From Streptomyces sp. CHD11 (GTDB taxonomy: Bacteria; Actinomycetota; Actinomycetes; Streptomycetales; Streptomycetaceae): a stretch of DNA of 64,000 nt. Under the pieces are notes generated by a model that saw only the letters and a program-made list of their open reading frames with translations, searched no databases and had not been told where the DNA came from. Location: NCBI RefSeq assembly GCF_018638295.1, contig NZ_JABTTS010000006.1:1-64000 (forward strand), read 5' to 3'. Shown here in pieces: positions 1 to 8,751 of this stretch. Both the position numbers and the translations under genes were made by a program. Each line of letters begins with the position of its first letter. Positions within the stretch are counted from its first letter, which is position 1.

Positions 1-1
1 G

Positions 2-190
2 TGGACCACGGCCGGCGCCCGCGACAACGCCCTGGTCCGCGCCATGCTCACCGGCTGCTGGGGCGAACGCCTGCCCACGCCCGCCCTGCCGCCGGTGCCG
101 TCCGGCTCCACCGCCCCCGCCCAGCGCCGCGCCGACGGGCCGCCGGCCGGCGGTGCGGTGCGGCCGTGGGCCAGGGGTCCACTTTCGTGA
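2..190 (+). CDS. C-terminal end of an unidentified protein (cut by window edge)
   Basis: The frame beginning at base 2 is open with strong G/C third positions and stops at TGA 188-190. The visible 62 residues start WTTAGARDNALVRAML and end in a Pro/Ala/Gly-rich tail. I do not recognise the family. The upstream part lies outside the window. Bases 191-483 hold no gene I can support and presumably carry the promoter of the following gene. Confidence 0.5.
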   Translation, partial: WTTAGARDNALVRAMLTGCWGERLPTPALPPVPSGSTAPAQRRADGPPAGGAVRPWARGPLS

Positions 191-483
191 GGCGTGGCGT
201 GCGGGCCGGAGCCGGCCGCGAGGGTGCGGCGTGGGGCCGGCGGCGGGTGTGACGTGCGACGACGGGCCCGGAACGGCGGGGTGTCGTCGTGCGTCACGGG
301 TGACGGCCGGCCCAAGCCTTGGTGAAGGGTCGGCGAACGCGGTGGCGGGAACCCGGTCCCTTTTTGTACCGTGGGTGAACAAAGTGGCTCCCGCCCGTTC
401 TCCCTGACCGGCGGGCGGGGCCGCCTTGGTCCCGCTTCGAGGACACCGCCCCAGGCGTTCCCCCTCCCTTTCTGGAGTTGCCG

Positions 484-1146
484 ATGACGGCCACTGCCGT
501 ACTCACCGCCCGCGCCCTCCTTCTGGACATGGACGGCACCCTCGTCAACTCCGACGCCTCGGTGGAGCGCGTGTGGCGGCGCTGGGCCGACCGGCACGGG
601 CTCGACGGCGACGAGGTCATGAAGGTCGTGCACGGCCGCCAGGGGTACGCCTCGATGGCACTGCTGCTGCCCGGCCGCCCCATGGAGCAGAACCACGCCG
701 ACAACGCCCGCATGCTCGCCGAGGAGACCGCCGACACCGAGGGTGTCGTCCAGGTACCCGGCGCCCGCGAGTTCCTGGCCTCCCTCGAGGGCCTGCCGCA
801 CGCCCTCGTGACGTCCGCCGATGTCGCCCTGTCGACGGCGAGGATGGCCGCCGCCGGGCTGCGGCAGCCCGATGTGCGGGTGACGGCGGAGTCCGTCGGC
901 GCGAGCAAGCCCGACCCCGAGGGGTTCCTGAAGGGTGCGGCCGAACTGGGTGTCGCCCCGGCCGACTGTGTGGTCCTCGAGGACTCCGGCGCCGGCATCG
1001 CGGCAGGCCGCGCGGCCGGTATGCGCGTCGTGGGCATCGGCCCCCGCGCCGGCTTCCACGCCCCCGACGCGGTCGTGGAGGACCTGACCCGGGTACGGGT
1101 GGAATCCGCTCCGGACGGCACGATCCGCCTGCACATCACGAGGTAG
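484..1146 (+). CDS. HAD-superfamily sugar-phosphatase-like hydrolase
   Basis: 220 aa cytosolic hydrolase of the HAD superfamily, beta-phosphoglucomutase/sugar-phosphatase branch. Motif I is DMDGTLV, with nucleophile D15 and acid/base D17. A helical cap follows (about residues 25-85), then motif II (VTSAD), the motif III lysine in SVGASKPDPEGF, and motif IV (VLEDSGAGI). The family dephosphorylates small phosphorylated sugars or polyols through an aspartyl-phosphate; the substrate cannot be told here. ATG 484 is preferred over TTG 478 because the GGAG at 474-477 sits 6 bases before the ATG and would abut the TTG. The next gene is convergent. Confidence 0.85.
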   Translation: MTATAVLTARALLLDMDGTLVNSDASVERVWRRWADRHGLDGDEVMKVVHGRQGYASMALLLPGRPMEQNHADNARMLAEETADTEGVVQVPGAREFLASLEGLPHALVTSADVALSTARMAAAGLRQPDVRVTAESVGASKPDPEGFLKGAAELGVAPADCVVLEDSGAGIAAGRAAGMRVVGIGPRAGFHAPDAVVEDLTRVRVESAPDGTIRLHITR

Positions 1147-1195
1147 GCGGGGAGAGGGGGACCTGTGGCCCCCGTTGTCCCGTGATCCCCGGCCC

Positions 1196-2455
1196 TCAGG
1201 TCTCCGCTTCCAGGCGGGCCCGGGTCAGGGGGCCGTAGACGCCCAGCTCGTCGCGGACACCACGGGACCACTGGTAGGTGCGCAGGGCCTCCTCCACGCG
1301 GTGACTGAACCGGCCGTCGATGTGGTCGTGGTACAGGTACACCTGACGCAGGCGCTGCTGGAGGTCGGCGACCTCCGGGCCGCGGTCGCCCCGGCGCAGC
1401 ACCGGGGCGGTGTCGTCGTCGCCCTCGTCCGTGTCCCCGGGGGTGTCCGCGGCGGGGGAGGAGGCCTCCGGGGCCGGGGACGGCTCGGCCGGCGCCGACG
1501 GGCTCGGTGAGGTGCCGGCGGACGCCGACGCCGACGCCGGGGGCGAAGGCGAGGCCGGTGCGCTCGCGCTCGCGGACGGGGACTCCGACACGGGGGCGGA
1601 CGACGTCGGCGGGGCGGAGGGCGACGCACCGTCCGCCGGCTCCGCGGACGGCGCGTAGGACGACGGGTCCGGGACGCTCGCCCGTACGTCCTCCGGCGCC
1701 GCGTCGTCGCGGGACGGAGTCTCGTAGGAGAACATCCCGCTCGCCCACCCGGCCGCCCCCACCACCGTGATGACGGCCCCCGCGACCGCGAGCAGCACCC
1801 CACGGCGGCGCCGGCGGGGCGGTGCCTCCTCGAAGCCGTCCGGACCACGACCGTCCGGACCACGACCGTCCGGACCACGACCGTCCGGACCGTGACCGTC
1901 CGGACCGTGACCGTCCGGGCCGTGCCCCTCGGGTCCGTGCCCCTCGGCTCCCTGGGCGCCAGGGACGCGCCCGATCGGCTGTGTCGCGTCGAACAGGTTC
2001 AGGTCCGTGGCGCTCGGCCGGGTCGCCGCGGCGCCCAGGGGCGCCGGCAGTACGGACGTCGCGTCCGCTGCGCCGGGTGCCGCCTCCGGCGGGAGGGTGC
2101 GCAACCGCATCGTCTCGCCGGGCGCTCCCGAGGCGTCCGGCGGGGTGTTGGGAGAGGTCCCTGACGGAGCGCCGGGCGGGGTGCCCGGCTTCTCCGCGGA
2201 CGGGCCGGCGTCCGGGGGCGTGACCGTGCCCGGCCGCCCGGCCGCCCCATCCGGCGTACCGCGTGTGCTCTCCCCGTCGAGCTCGACATACGGCCGGATG
2301 CGCAGCGGGTCGAAGTCCTCCGCCGCCGCGGCCTGAGCCGTGCGGGCGTCGCGGAGGGCGTCGGACGCACGCAGCGTGCAGGCGCAGGAAGGGGTGTTGT
2401 CCCTGTGCCTGGGCGCACCGCACTCCGGGCACGGGTTTCCGTTCGGCTGTTCCAC
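1196..2455 (-). CDS. Zinc-ribbon, single-pass membrane protein with C-terminal peptidoglycan-binding domain
   Basis: 419 aa, GTG start with GGGAGGG 7-8 bases upstream. Order: an N-terminal Cys cluster (CPECG...SCAC, residues 8-26) that looks like a small zinc ribbon; a long Pro/Ala/Gly/Glu-rich region; a repetitive Gly-Pro-Asp-Gly tract; one membrane helix (LLAVAGAVITVVGAAGW); a Ser/Pro/Ala-rich extracellular linker; and a PG_binding_1 domain in the last 75 residues (LRRGDRGPEVADLQQRL). This implies a cytoplasmic zinc knuckle linked across the membrane to a wall-binding domain. The family is usual in Streptomyces and its role is unknown. It is divergent from the MFS gene. Confidence 0.8.
   Translation of the reverse strand: MEQPNGNPCPECGAPRHRDNTPSCACTLRASDALRDARTAQAAAAEDFDPLRIRPYVELDGESTRGTPDGAAGRPGTVTPPDAGPSAEKPGTPPGAPSGTSPNTPPDASGAPGETMRLRTLPPEAAPGAADATSVLPAPLGAAATRPSATDLNLFDATQPIGRVPGAQGAEGHGPEGHGPDGHGPDGHGPDGRGPDGRGPDGRGPDGFEEAPPRRRRRGVLLAVAGAVITVVGAAGWASGMFSYETPSRDDAAPEDVRASVPDPSSYAPSAEPADGASPSAPPTSSAPVSESPSASASAPASPSPPASASASAGTSPSPSAPAEPSPAPEASSPAADTPGDTDEGDDDTAPVLRRGDRGPEVADLQQRLRQVYLYHDHIDGRFSHRVEEALRTYQWSRGVRDELGVYGPLTRARLEAET
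1836..1940 (-). repeat. 15-bp coding tandem repeat (Gly-Pro-Asp-Gly-His/Arg)
   Basis: About seven copies of a 15-base unit (CCGTCCGGACCACGA and variants on the + strand) lie inside the peptidoglycan-binding protein gene, just before its membrane helix. Three adjacent copies are identical. Each unit encodes GPDG(R/H), so the frame is kept when copy number changes. Confidence 0.85.
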
Positions 2456-2614
2456 GTGTGGTCCCTCCCCTCACGAACTCCAGAGATTATGCAGATCTCC
2501 TTCACAGCCTGGTCCGCGCGCCCCCGGAATGCGAACTTCCGCGAGGACTCAACAGGCCATAACGGGTCACACAGATCACGATGGAGGTGGCAACGAGAAC
2601 CTGTGGAGGTCTTC

Positions 2615-4699
2615 ATGGCCGGCGACGCGCACGGTACGGCGCCGAAGGCGAGCGACGCGCAGCCCGCACCCCGCACCGGGCCGCCGACCCCCGGCGCACC
2701 GGAACAGGTGTCCGGCAACGTCCGTTTCTCGATCGGCGCCCTGCTGCTCGGTCTGCTGCTCGCCGCCCTCGACCAGACCATCGTGTCCACCGCCCTGCCC
2801 ACCATCGTCAGCGACCTGGGCGGCCTGGAGCACCTCTCCTGGGTGGTCACCGCGTACCTGCTGGCCTCCACCGCCGCGACCCCCCTGTGGGGCAAACTCG
2901 GCGACCAGTACGGACGAAAGCGCCTCTTCCAGCTCGCTATCGTCATCTTCCTGGTGGGGTCCGCGCTGTGCGGCGCCGCCCAGGACATGCCGCAGCTGAT
3001 CGGGTTCCGCGCCCTTCAGGGGCTGGGCGGCGGCGGGCTGATCGTGCTGTCGATGGCGATCGTCGGCGACCTCGTGCCGCCCCGTGAACGCGGCCGCTAC
3101 CAGGGCCTGTTCGGGGCCGTGTTCGGCACGACCAGCGTGCTCGGGCCGCTGCTCGGCGGAGTGTTCACCCAGCACTGGAGCTGGCGCTGGGTGTTCTACA
3201 TCAACGTGCCCGTCGGCATCGTCGCGCTCGCCGTGATCGCGGCCGTGCTGCACATCCCGCGCAGGTCGGCCAAGCACGTCATCGACTACCTCGGCACCTT
3301 CCTCATCGCCTCCGTCGCCACCTCCCTGGTGCTGGTCGCCTCCCTCGGCGGTACCACCTGGGCCTGGAGCTCGCCGCTGATCATCGGGCTCGTGGTGCTC
3401 GGCGCCGTCCTCATCGTCGCCTTCGTGGCCGTGGAACGCCGGGCCGCCGAGCCCGTACTGCCGCTGAAGCTGTTCGGGGTGCGCACCTTCTCGCTCGCCG
3501 CCGTGATCAGCTTCATCGTCGGCTTCGCCATGTTCGGCGCGCTGACGTACCTGCCGACCTTCCTCCAGGTGGTGCACGGCATCACCCCCACCATGTCCGG
3601 CGTGCACATGCTGCCGATGGTGGCCGGCATGCTGCTGGCCTCCACCGGCTCCGGACAGATCGTCAGCCGTACCGGCCGCTGGAAGGTCTTCCCGATCCTG
3701 GGCACCGGCATCACCGCCGTCGGGCTGCTGCTGCTCCATCAGCTCGACGCGCACAGCTCCACCGGGGTGATGAGCGCCTTCTTCTTCGTCTTCGGCCTCG
3801 GACTCGGTCTGGTGATGCAGGTCCTCGTGCTCATCGTGCAGAACGCCGTCTCCTACGAGGATCTCGGCGTCGCCACCTCCGGCGCGACCTTCTTCCGGTC
3901 CATCGGCGCGTCGTTCGGCGTCGCCATCTTCGGAGCGATCTTCGCGAGCCGCCTCGGCGGCGAACTCACGGCCGCCTTCCGGGAAGCGCCGCTCCCGCCC
4001 GGCGTCTCCACCGAGACACTGGAGGCCGACCCGCGCGGCATCGCCGCCCTGCCGCCCCCGCTGCGCCCTCCGGCCCTCGACGCCTACTCCACCGCCATCA
4101 CCGACGTCTTCCTGTACGCCGTGCCCGTCGCCCTCGTCGGCTTCCTGCTGGCGTGGTTCCTCAAGGAGGACCGGCTGCGCGCCTCGGTCACCGCCCCCGA
4201 CGTGACCGAGACCCTCGCCAGCAACCCTGTGGAGCGGTCCTCGTACGACGAGGTGTGCCGCGCGCTGTCGGTGCTCGGCACCCGCGAGGGGCGGCGCGAG
4301 ATCTACCGGAAGATCACCGATCGCGCGGGCTACGACCTGCTGCCCGCGGCGAGCTGGCTGCTGCTGCGGATGAGGAGGCACGGCTCGGTGGAACCGGCCC
4401 GGCTCGCCGAGCGCAACCCGGTCCCGCTGAGCGTCGTCCTGGAGGCCACCCGCCAGGTCGAGATCAGGCACCTCGCCGTGCGCAGGGGCCTCGACATGGT
4501 GCTGACCGACGAGGGCCGCGAGGTGAGCGAACGCCTCGCGCGGGCCCGTGAGGAGTCCCTGGCCGAGCTGCTCGGCGACTGGTGGGGACCGGACCGCCCC
4601 ACCGATCTGGTGCGACTGGTCCACGAACTGAACGACGAACTGTGCGGCTCACGCGGCGAACGCCCGCAGAGCGAACGGACGGTGACGCCGACGGGCTGA
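2615..4699 (+). CDS. DHA2-type MFS drug exporter with fused C-terminal winged helix
   Basis: 694 aa. Residues about 35-530 form a 14-helix EmrB/QacA-type drug:H+ antiporter: motif C region LAALDQTIVSTALPTI, motif A GKLGDQYGRKR, and GPLLGGVFT. After the last helix (about residue 525) comes a soluble segment of about 160 residues (SSYDEVCRALSVLGTREGRREIY...LTDEGREVSERL) with MarR/PadR-like winged-helix character. ATG 2615 is chosen because GGAGG lies at 2605-2609; the frame is open further upstream without a site. A transporter carrying its own DNA-binding-like tail suggests self-sensing, or an adaptor fold. It is divergent from the peptidoglycan-binding gene and convergent with the acetyltransferase. 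Confidence 0.88.
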   Translation: MAGDAHGTAPKASDAQPAPRTGPPTPGAPEQVSGNVRFSIGALLLGLLLAALDQTIVSTALPTIVSDLGGLEHLSWVVTAYLLASTAATPLWGKLGDQYGRKRLFQLAIVIFLVGSALCGAAQDMPQLIGFRALQGLGGGGLIVLSMAIVGDLVPPRERGRYQGLFGAVFGTTSVLGPLLGGVFTQHWSWRWVFYINVPVGIVALAVIAAVLHIPRRSAKHVIDYLGTFLIASVATSLVLVASLGGTTWAWSSPLIIGLVVLGAVLIVAFVAVERRAAEPVLPLKLFGVRTFSLAAVISFIVGFAMFGALTYLPTFLQVVHGITPTMSGVHMLPMVAGMLLASTGSGQIVSRTGRWKVFPILGTGITAVGLLLLHQLDAHSSTGVMSAFFFVFGLGLGLVMQVLVLIVQNAVSYEDLGVATSGATFFRSIGASFGVAIFGAIFASRLGGELTAAFREAPLPPGVSTETLEADPRGIAALPPPLRPPALDAYSTAITDVFLYAVPVALVGFLLAWFLKEDRLRASVTAPDVTETLASNPVERSSYDEVCRALSVLGTREGRREIYRKITDRAGYDLLPAASWLLLRMRRHGSVEPARLAERNPVPLSVVLEATRQVEIRHLAVRRGLDMVLTDEGREVSERLARAREESLAELLGDWWGPDRPTDLVRLVHELNDELCGSRGERPQSERTVTPTG

Positions 4700-4745
4700 G
4701 GCGGGTGAGCGTGCTGGGGCGGTTCGGGGCGGGTGACCCGGCGTG

Positions 4746-5237
4746 TCAGCCGAGCCGCCGGGCGAACCAGTGCTCGGCGTACGGCTCCGCGTTGTGCGGC
4801 TCGGTCTCCGCGTACCCCAGCCGGGCGTACAGGGCGCGCGCCTCGACGAGGTCACCGCGGGTGTCGAGGACCATCCGGGCCGCGCCCGCCCGGCGGGCCG
4901 TGTCCTCCGCCTCCCGCACCAGCAGCCCCGCACCGCCCCTGCCCCGCATCCCCTCGTACAGGAACACCCGGGTCAGTTCGGCGGTCGTGCCGTCCAGCAG
5001 CCGGTAACCCGCGCTCCCGGCCGGCTCACCCGCGTACCGCGCGACCAGCAGCCCTCCGCGCGGCGCCGCCAGGCCGCCCTCCGCCCCGGCGGCGATCTCC
5101 CGCTCCAGCTCCTCCGGCGGGGTCCGGCGTCCCTCGTGCAGCAGGTACCAGCGGTCGCTGACTTCCGTGTAGTACGCCCGCCAGAGCGCGGCGGCGGCGG
5201 GCGAGTCGTACGGTTCGGGGGCAACAGTCCATGTCAT
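4746..5237 (-). CDS. GNAT-family N-acetyltransferase
   Basis: 163 aa, a single GNAT (Acetyltransf_1) fold. The acetyl-CoA pyrophosphate-binding loop is the MRGRGGAGLLV stretch (motif A), preceded by the beta-4 strand AELTRVFL and followed by MVLDTRGDLVEARALYARLGY (motif B). Such enzymes acetylate an amine of a small molecule or protein; the substrate is unknown. ATG 5237 is taken because the protein from there (MTWTVAPEPYDSPAAAALW) has normal GNAT length, whereas the longer open frame reads into the divergent promoter. It converges with the MFS gene. Confidence 0.85.
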   Translation of the reverse strand: MTWTVAPEPYDSPAAAALWRAYYTEVSDRWYLLHEGRRTPPEELEREIAAGAEGGLAAPRGGLLVARYAGEPAGSAGYRLLDGTTAELTRVFLYEGMRGRGGAGLLVREAEDTARRAGAARMVLDTRGDLVEARALYARLGYAETEPHNAEPYAEHWFARRLG

Positions 5238-5414
5238 GGCCGCATTCTGGAAGGCCCGTACGGCCGGCCGCACGCGCATTTCGGCGGCCGCGGAACCGGC
5301 GCGGGGGCCCCGGAGTCTGTGTCGCGCAGTTTGTGCGCCGGGCATCGGGCAACCCGGGAGGGACGAACCGGCTCGCGAGGAGTGCCGGTTGGGCCGAGAC
5401 CCCGGAAGGCATCC

Positions 5415-6104
5415 ATGTCCACTGGCCTGATCATTGCGTTGATCGTGATTGTCGCGGTCGTTGTCGCCGTCGCGGCCGTGCTGACCCTGCGTACCCGTGG
5501 CCCGAGGCACGGCACGGGCCTGAAGCGCCGCTTCGGGCCCGAGTACGACCGTGCTGTCGCCCGTCACGACGGCGACACCAAGGCCGCCGAGCGGGAACTC
5601 GCCGAGCGCGTGGAGCGCCACGGCGACCTGCGCTCACGGCCGTTGGAGTCCGCCGAGCGTGAGCACTTCGAGGCGCGCTGGACGGCCGCCCAGGAGCGGT
5701 TCGTCGAATCCCCGCGCGATGCCGTCGCCGAGGCGGACCGGCTGATCGCCGAACTCGCCGGCGCCCGCGGCTTCCCCGCCGGCGGACACTACGAGGACCA
5801 GCTCTCCGCGCTGTCCGTGCACCACGCCCACCACGTCGAGGGCTACCGGCGCGTGCACCGCGTGGCCCAGGCGCGCGCGAACGGCGCGCAGGACGGCGGC
5901 GCGGGCACCGAGGAGATGCGCGAGGCCATGGTCGAGGCCCGCGCCCTGTTCGAGGAGCTGATCCGTCCGTCCCGGCGCGACGGCGGACGCCACCGCCCCG
6001 ACGCCGGTCACCACGGCGCCGACGCCGACCGTACGTCCCCGGCCGCCCGCCGCGGCCACCGCACGCCGTCCCTGCTGCACCGGCGCCAGGCCAAGGAGAG
6101 CTGA
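5415..6104 (+). CDS. Membrane-anchored hypothetical protein (DAV-EAD motif paralogue 1)
   Basis: 229 aa. One N-terminal membrane helix (residues 3-25, LIIALIVIVAVVVAVAAVL), then a charged helical domain, and a His/Arg/Pro-rich tail from about residue 175. Its RFVESPRDAVAEADRLIAEL segment is clearly related to GFVDAPHDAVREADDVLREL in the next gene, so the two are diverged paralogues. GGAAGG precedes ATG 5415. The stop is 5 bases before the next start, so they form an operon. I do not know a function; a membrane-proximal stress or envelope role is only a guess. Confidence 0.75.
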   Translation: MSTGLIIALIVIVAVVVAVAAVLTLRTRGPRHGTGLKRRFGPEYDRAVARHDGDTKAAERELAERVERHGDLRSRPLESAEREHFEARWTAAQERFVESPRDAVAEADRLIAELAGARGFPAGGHYEDQLSALSVHHAHHVEGYRRVHRVAQARANGAQDGGAGTEEMREAMVEARALFEELIRPSRRDGGRHRPDAGHHGADADRTSPAARRGHRTPSLLHRRQAKES

Positions 6105-6109
6105 ACGAC

Positions 6110-6613
6110 ATGACCGACGTGACCCGACGCCCCGGTGGCACCCCGCTGACCGGGGACACCCCCCGCCCCACCCCCGACACCGCCCGCGGTGCCGAGAGCC
6201 CGCCGGCCGCCGCGCACCCGCGGCCCGGCGACACCGCGTCCCGCACGGACGTGGAGAAGTCCGCCCCGACGGCGGGCGGTACGCCTCCCCACCACGGCGG
6301 CGCTCACCACCGTCTCCTCCCGCACGACGACACCGACCAGCTCGCCGCACAGTTGCAGCACGCCGTCGCCGGGTTCGTCGACGCCCCGCACGACGCCGTA
6401 CGGGAGGCCGACGACGTACTGCGGGAGCTGACCGAGCGCTTCACGGACGCCATGACCGAGCGTCGCCGCACCCTGCGCCGGTCCTGGGGGACCGACACGG
6501 CGGGCACCGCGGGTCCCGGCGACGGTCAGGCCGCCGCGGCGACCGATACCGAGCAGCTGCGCCTCGCCCTGCGCGACTACCGCGAGCTGGCGGAACGGCT
6601 GCTACACGTCTGA
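6110..6613 (+). CDS. Hypothetical protein (DAV-EAD motif paralogue 2)
   Basis: 167 aa, no membrane helix. The first 80 residues are Pro/Thr/Gly/His-rich and probably disordered. The rest is a helical domain sharing the F-V-(D/E)-x-P-x-D-A-V-x-E-A-D motif with the upstream membrane-anchored gene. A GGAGAG site lies 11 bases upstream, inside the end of the previous gene. The last 12 bases overlap the convergent DUF1992 gene. The pair looks like a soluble and a tethered form of the same domain. Function unknown. Confidence 0.72.
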   Translation: MTDVTRRPGGTPLTGDTPRPTPDTARGAESPPAAAHPRPGDTASRTDVEKSAPTAGGTPPHHGGAHHRLLPHDDTDQLAAQLQHAVAGFVDAPHDAVREADDVLRELTERFTDAMTERRRTLRRSWGTDTAGTAGPGDGQAAAATDTEQLRLALRDYRELAERLLHV

Positions 6614-7033
6614 GGGGTCCGCCCCGCCCGCCGCCGCCCGGCGCTCCCGCCACTGGCGTACGACGTCCTCGACGTCGTACGGCTTCCTACCCAGCGGGGG
6701 GCCGGGCGGCGGCTTGAGCATCATGTCGCTGATCCGGGCGTTGATCTCCGTGATGACCTTCCGGACGATCCGCTCCGAGGGAGCCGCGAGGGCCGCCTCC
6801 AGCGCGTCCTCGGCCTCCTTGCGCAGGGCCAGCGCAGGCGGCAGCACCGAGAAGCCCTCGCGGGCCATCTTCCGCTTCACCCATCACAGTTCGTCGTAGG
6901 TGCTCTCGACCTCGCTGGGGAGCGGCTTGCCCACCCCCGCCAGCTGCTGGAAGTCCCCGCGTGCTTCGGCATCGCGGATCTGCTTGTCGACCCAGCTTTC
7001 GAAGTCGACGCCGGGTGGCTTTCGCTCGGTCAT
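6602..7033 (-). pseudogene. DUF1992 (DnaJ-homologue subfamily C28-like) gene interrupted by in-frame TGA
   Basis: Read from ATG 7033 this encodes a DUF1992 protein (MTERKPPGVDFESWVDKQI..., LAGVGKPLP, then YDEL). Codon 50 is TGA (6884-6886), directly before WVKRKMAREGF. The same frame then stays open to the normal end at 6602 through PPGPPLGRKPYDVEDVVRQW. The family typically has two tryptophans at this place (DELWW-K/R), so a TGG-to-TGA change fits. Restart at GTG 6880 could give the 92 aa C-terminal part. Either a nonsense mutation or a sequencing error. Both flanks keep coding bias, so the lesion is recent. Confidence 0.85.
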
Positions 7034-7176
7034 GACTTCATTGTGCCGGACGCCACCCGGCCGGGCGTTTTATCATTCGGCGGCGGCAGGCCGTTCCGGC
7101 CGCCGTGCGAAGCCGTTCCGGCCACCGCCGGGCCCGGGCCCTCCTCGGCCCGCAGGACGTCTCAGGAGGACCACAG

Positions 7177-7569
7177 GTGCTCGAACTCACCATGGCCGCG
7201 GTGTCCGCGGCGGAAGCGGGTGCCACGGCGGGCATGCTCATGGCCGACGCGCCCAGCGAGCCGGGCGCCCTGCTGCGGGTGGGCCGGGACACGTCGCTGT
7301 GCCGGCTCTCGACGCCGGACGACTGGCTGTTCGTCTCGCGGGTCCACCTGGAGTTCGGCTGTACGCAGGACGGCACCTGGCAGCTGACCTGGCTGCGCGG
7401 CTCCCTGCCCGAGCCGTCCTCCGAGGTCCGGCTGACCGTCGGAGGCCACGCCCAGCCGGTCACCTACGGCGGCACCGTCGCGCTGACCCGGGGCGGCAGC
7501 GGCGAGGTCGTCATCCAGGACCGCACCGCCCCGCGCAGCGTCAACGTGGGGTTCTACCACGAGGTGTGA
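7177..7569 (+). CDS. FHA-domain-like phosphothreonine-binding protein
   Basis: 130 aa made mostly of one forkhead-associated-type beta sandwich: LLRVGRDTSLCRL, then FVSRVHLEFG (the S-R-x-H core that contacts phosphothreonine), then VRLTVGGHAQPVTYGG. Such domains read phosphorylation by Ser/Thr kinases, which are abundant in these bacteria. GTG 7177 follows AGGAGGA (7164-7170) with 6-base spacing; frame-compatible upstream starts lack a site. It converges with the methyltransferase. No kinase is adjacent, so the partner is unknown. Confidence 0.72.
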   Translation: MLELTMAAVSAAEAGATAGMLMADAPSEPGALLRVGRDTSLCRLSTPDDWLFVSRVHLEFGCTQDGTWQLTWLRGSLPEPSSEVRLTVGGHAQPVTYGGTVALTRGGSGEVVIQDRTAPRSVNVGFYHEV

Positions 7570-7632
7570 AGCGCGGGACTCACGCGCAAGGCGGTGACGG
7601 CCGGGGCGCGGGCGCCGTCCGAGGTCCCCGGA

Positions 7633-8310
7633 TCACGCCAGGACGCGCGCCAGCGCGAAGCCGTCGTAGCCCTTGGTGCCGACGGTCTGGATCGCCGTAC
7701 CCGTCAGCCTGGGGTGCGAGCCGATGATGTCGAGGGCGGCGCGGGTGCCCACCACGTCCGGATCGGTGTTGTCCGGATCGGCCACCCGCCCGCCCCGGAC
7801 GACGTTGTCCAGCACGATCAGACTCCCCGCGCTGGTCAGCCGGAGAGCCCACTCCATGTACCGCGGGTTGTTCACCTTGTCGGCGTCGATGAAGACCAGG
7901 TCGAACGGGGACGGGTTCTCGTCGGCCAGTGCGGGCAGCGAGTCCAGCGCGGCGCCCACCCGCACCTCGACACGCTGGTCGAGACCCGCGCGGGCGATGT
8001 TGCGGACCGCGACCTCGGCGTGCCGGGGGTCGTACTCCAGGGTGACCAGCCGCCCGTCGGGCGGCAGGGCGCGGCCCAGCCAGATGGTGCTGTAGCCGCC
8101 CAGGGTGCCGATCTCCAGGATGCTGCGGGCGCCCTGCACCTGGGCGAGGAGCTGGAGCAGCTTGCCCGCCGGGGCGGAGACGGCGATCCGTGGCAGCCCG
8201 GCGGCATCGCTGTCGCGCAGGGCGGCCGCCAGAGCCTCGTCGGGGGTGTCGGTCAGGAGACGGCCGGCGAAGTAGTCGTCCACCGTGTGCCAGAGCTGCG
8301 GCTCGCCCAT
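7633..8310 (-). CDS. SAM-dependent O-methyltransferase (CCoAOMT-like)
   Basis: 225 aa, class I methyltransferase of the O-methyltransferase family 3 (catechol/caffeoyl-CoA type). SAM-binding glycine-rich motif ILEIGTLGGYSTIWL (about residues 66-80), acidic VTLEYD, then DLVFIDADKVNNPRYMEWAL containing the metal-binding aspartate pair, and VLDNVVRGG. Family members methylate catechol-like hydroxyls using Mg2+. ATG 8310 has a purine-rich GGAAGG site upstream. It is divergent from the GT87-PAP2 gene across 440 bases that hold a tandem repeat. Confidence 0.86.
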   Translation of the reverse strand: MGEPQLWHTVDDYFAGRLLTDTPDEALAAALRDSDAAGLPRIAVSAPAGKLLQLLAQVQGARSILEIGTLGGYSTIWLGRALPPDGRLVTLEYDPRHAEVAVRNIARAGLDQRVEVRVGAALDSLPALADENPSPFDLVFIDADKVNNPRYMEWALRLTSAGSLIVLDNVVRGGRVADPDNTDPDVVGTRAALDIIGSHPRLTGTAIQTVGTKGYDGFALARVLA

Positions 8311-8454
8311 GCACCTGTACCTTCCGTGGGATCGGTCAGCGTCTCCGGCTGAGGTCGCCACCGAAGATACGCCGCCCCTCCGTCGCCGGCAGGCGTTTTC
8401 CGGACGTGTCCCGGAGGGTTCCGGCGCCGGCGGCGGAACCGGCAGCGGGCGGCC

Positions 8455-8522
8455 CTCCGCCCCGAGGCCCTCCGCCCCGAGGCACTCCGCCCCGAGTTGC
8501 CCTCCGCCCCGAGGTGCCCTCC
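8455..8522. repeat. Intergenic CCCTCCGCCCCGAGG tandem repeat
   Basis: Five imperfect copies of a 15-17-base unit (CCCTCCGCCCCGAGG) lie in the divergent promoter region between the O-methyltransferase and the GT87-PAP2 gene. No gene covers it that I can support. The rest of 8311-8751 shows only ordinary upstream sequence. Confidence 0.7.
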
Positions 8523-8751
8523 GCCTCACCGCGAACCCGCCGCCCGCTCGTGGTGACCCCCTCCCGTGCCGTCCGCACGCGAGGTGATCACCCGCGGATT
8601 ATCGTCATCGGGAAAAAGCGAGAGGGATGTCAGGTGAACCCGGGATGTCCCGCGTCCCTCTCCAGGGGCAGTGCGTACCGCATAGGGTGCGCAGGAGGAA
8701 TCGGCACGCACAGGATGTGCGGGGCGGAACGGGGCGGGAGGCCGACGGGGC

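Noticed and set aside
1836..1940. CRISPR-like array
   Set aside because: Contiguous 15-bp units without spacers, in frame inside a coding region.
2576..4624. Very long antisense open frame opposite the MFS gene, and many similar ones
   Set aside because: High-GC DNA leaves mirror frames open. The translations are low-complexity (runs of Gly/His/Glu or Arg/Pro) with no family signature, while the opposite strand has a complete known protein.
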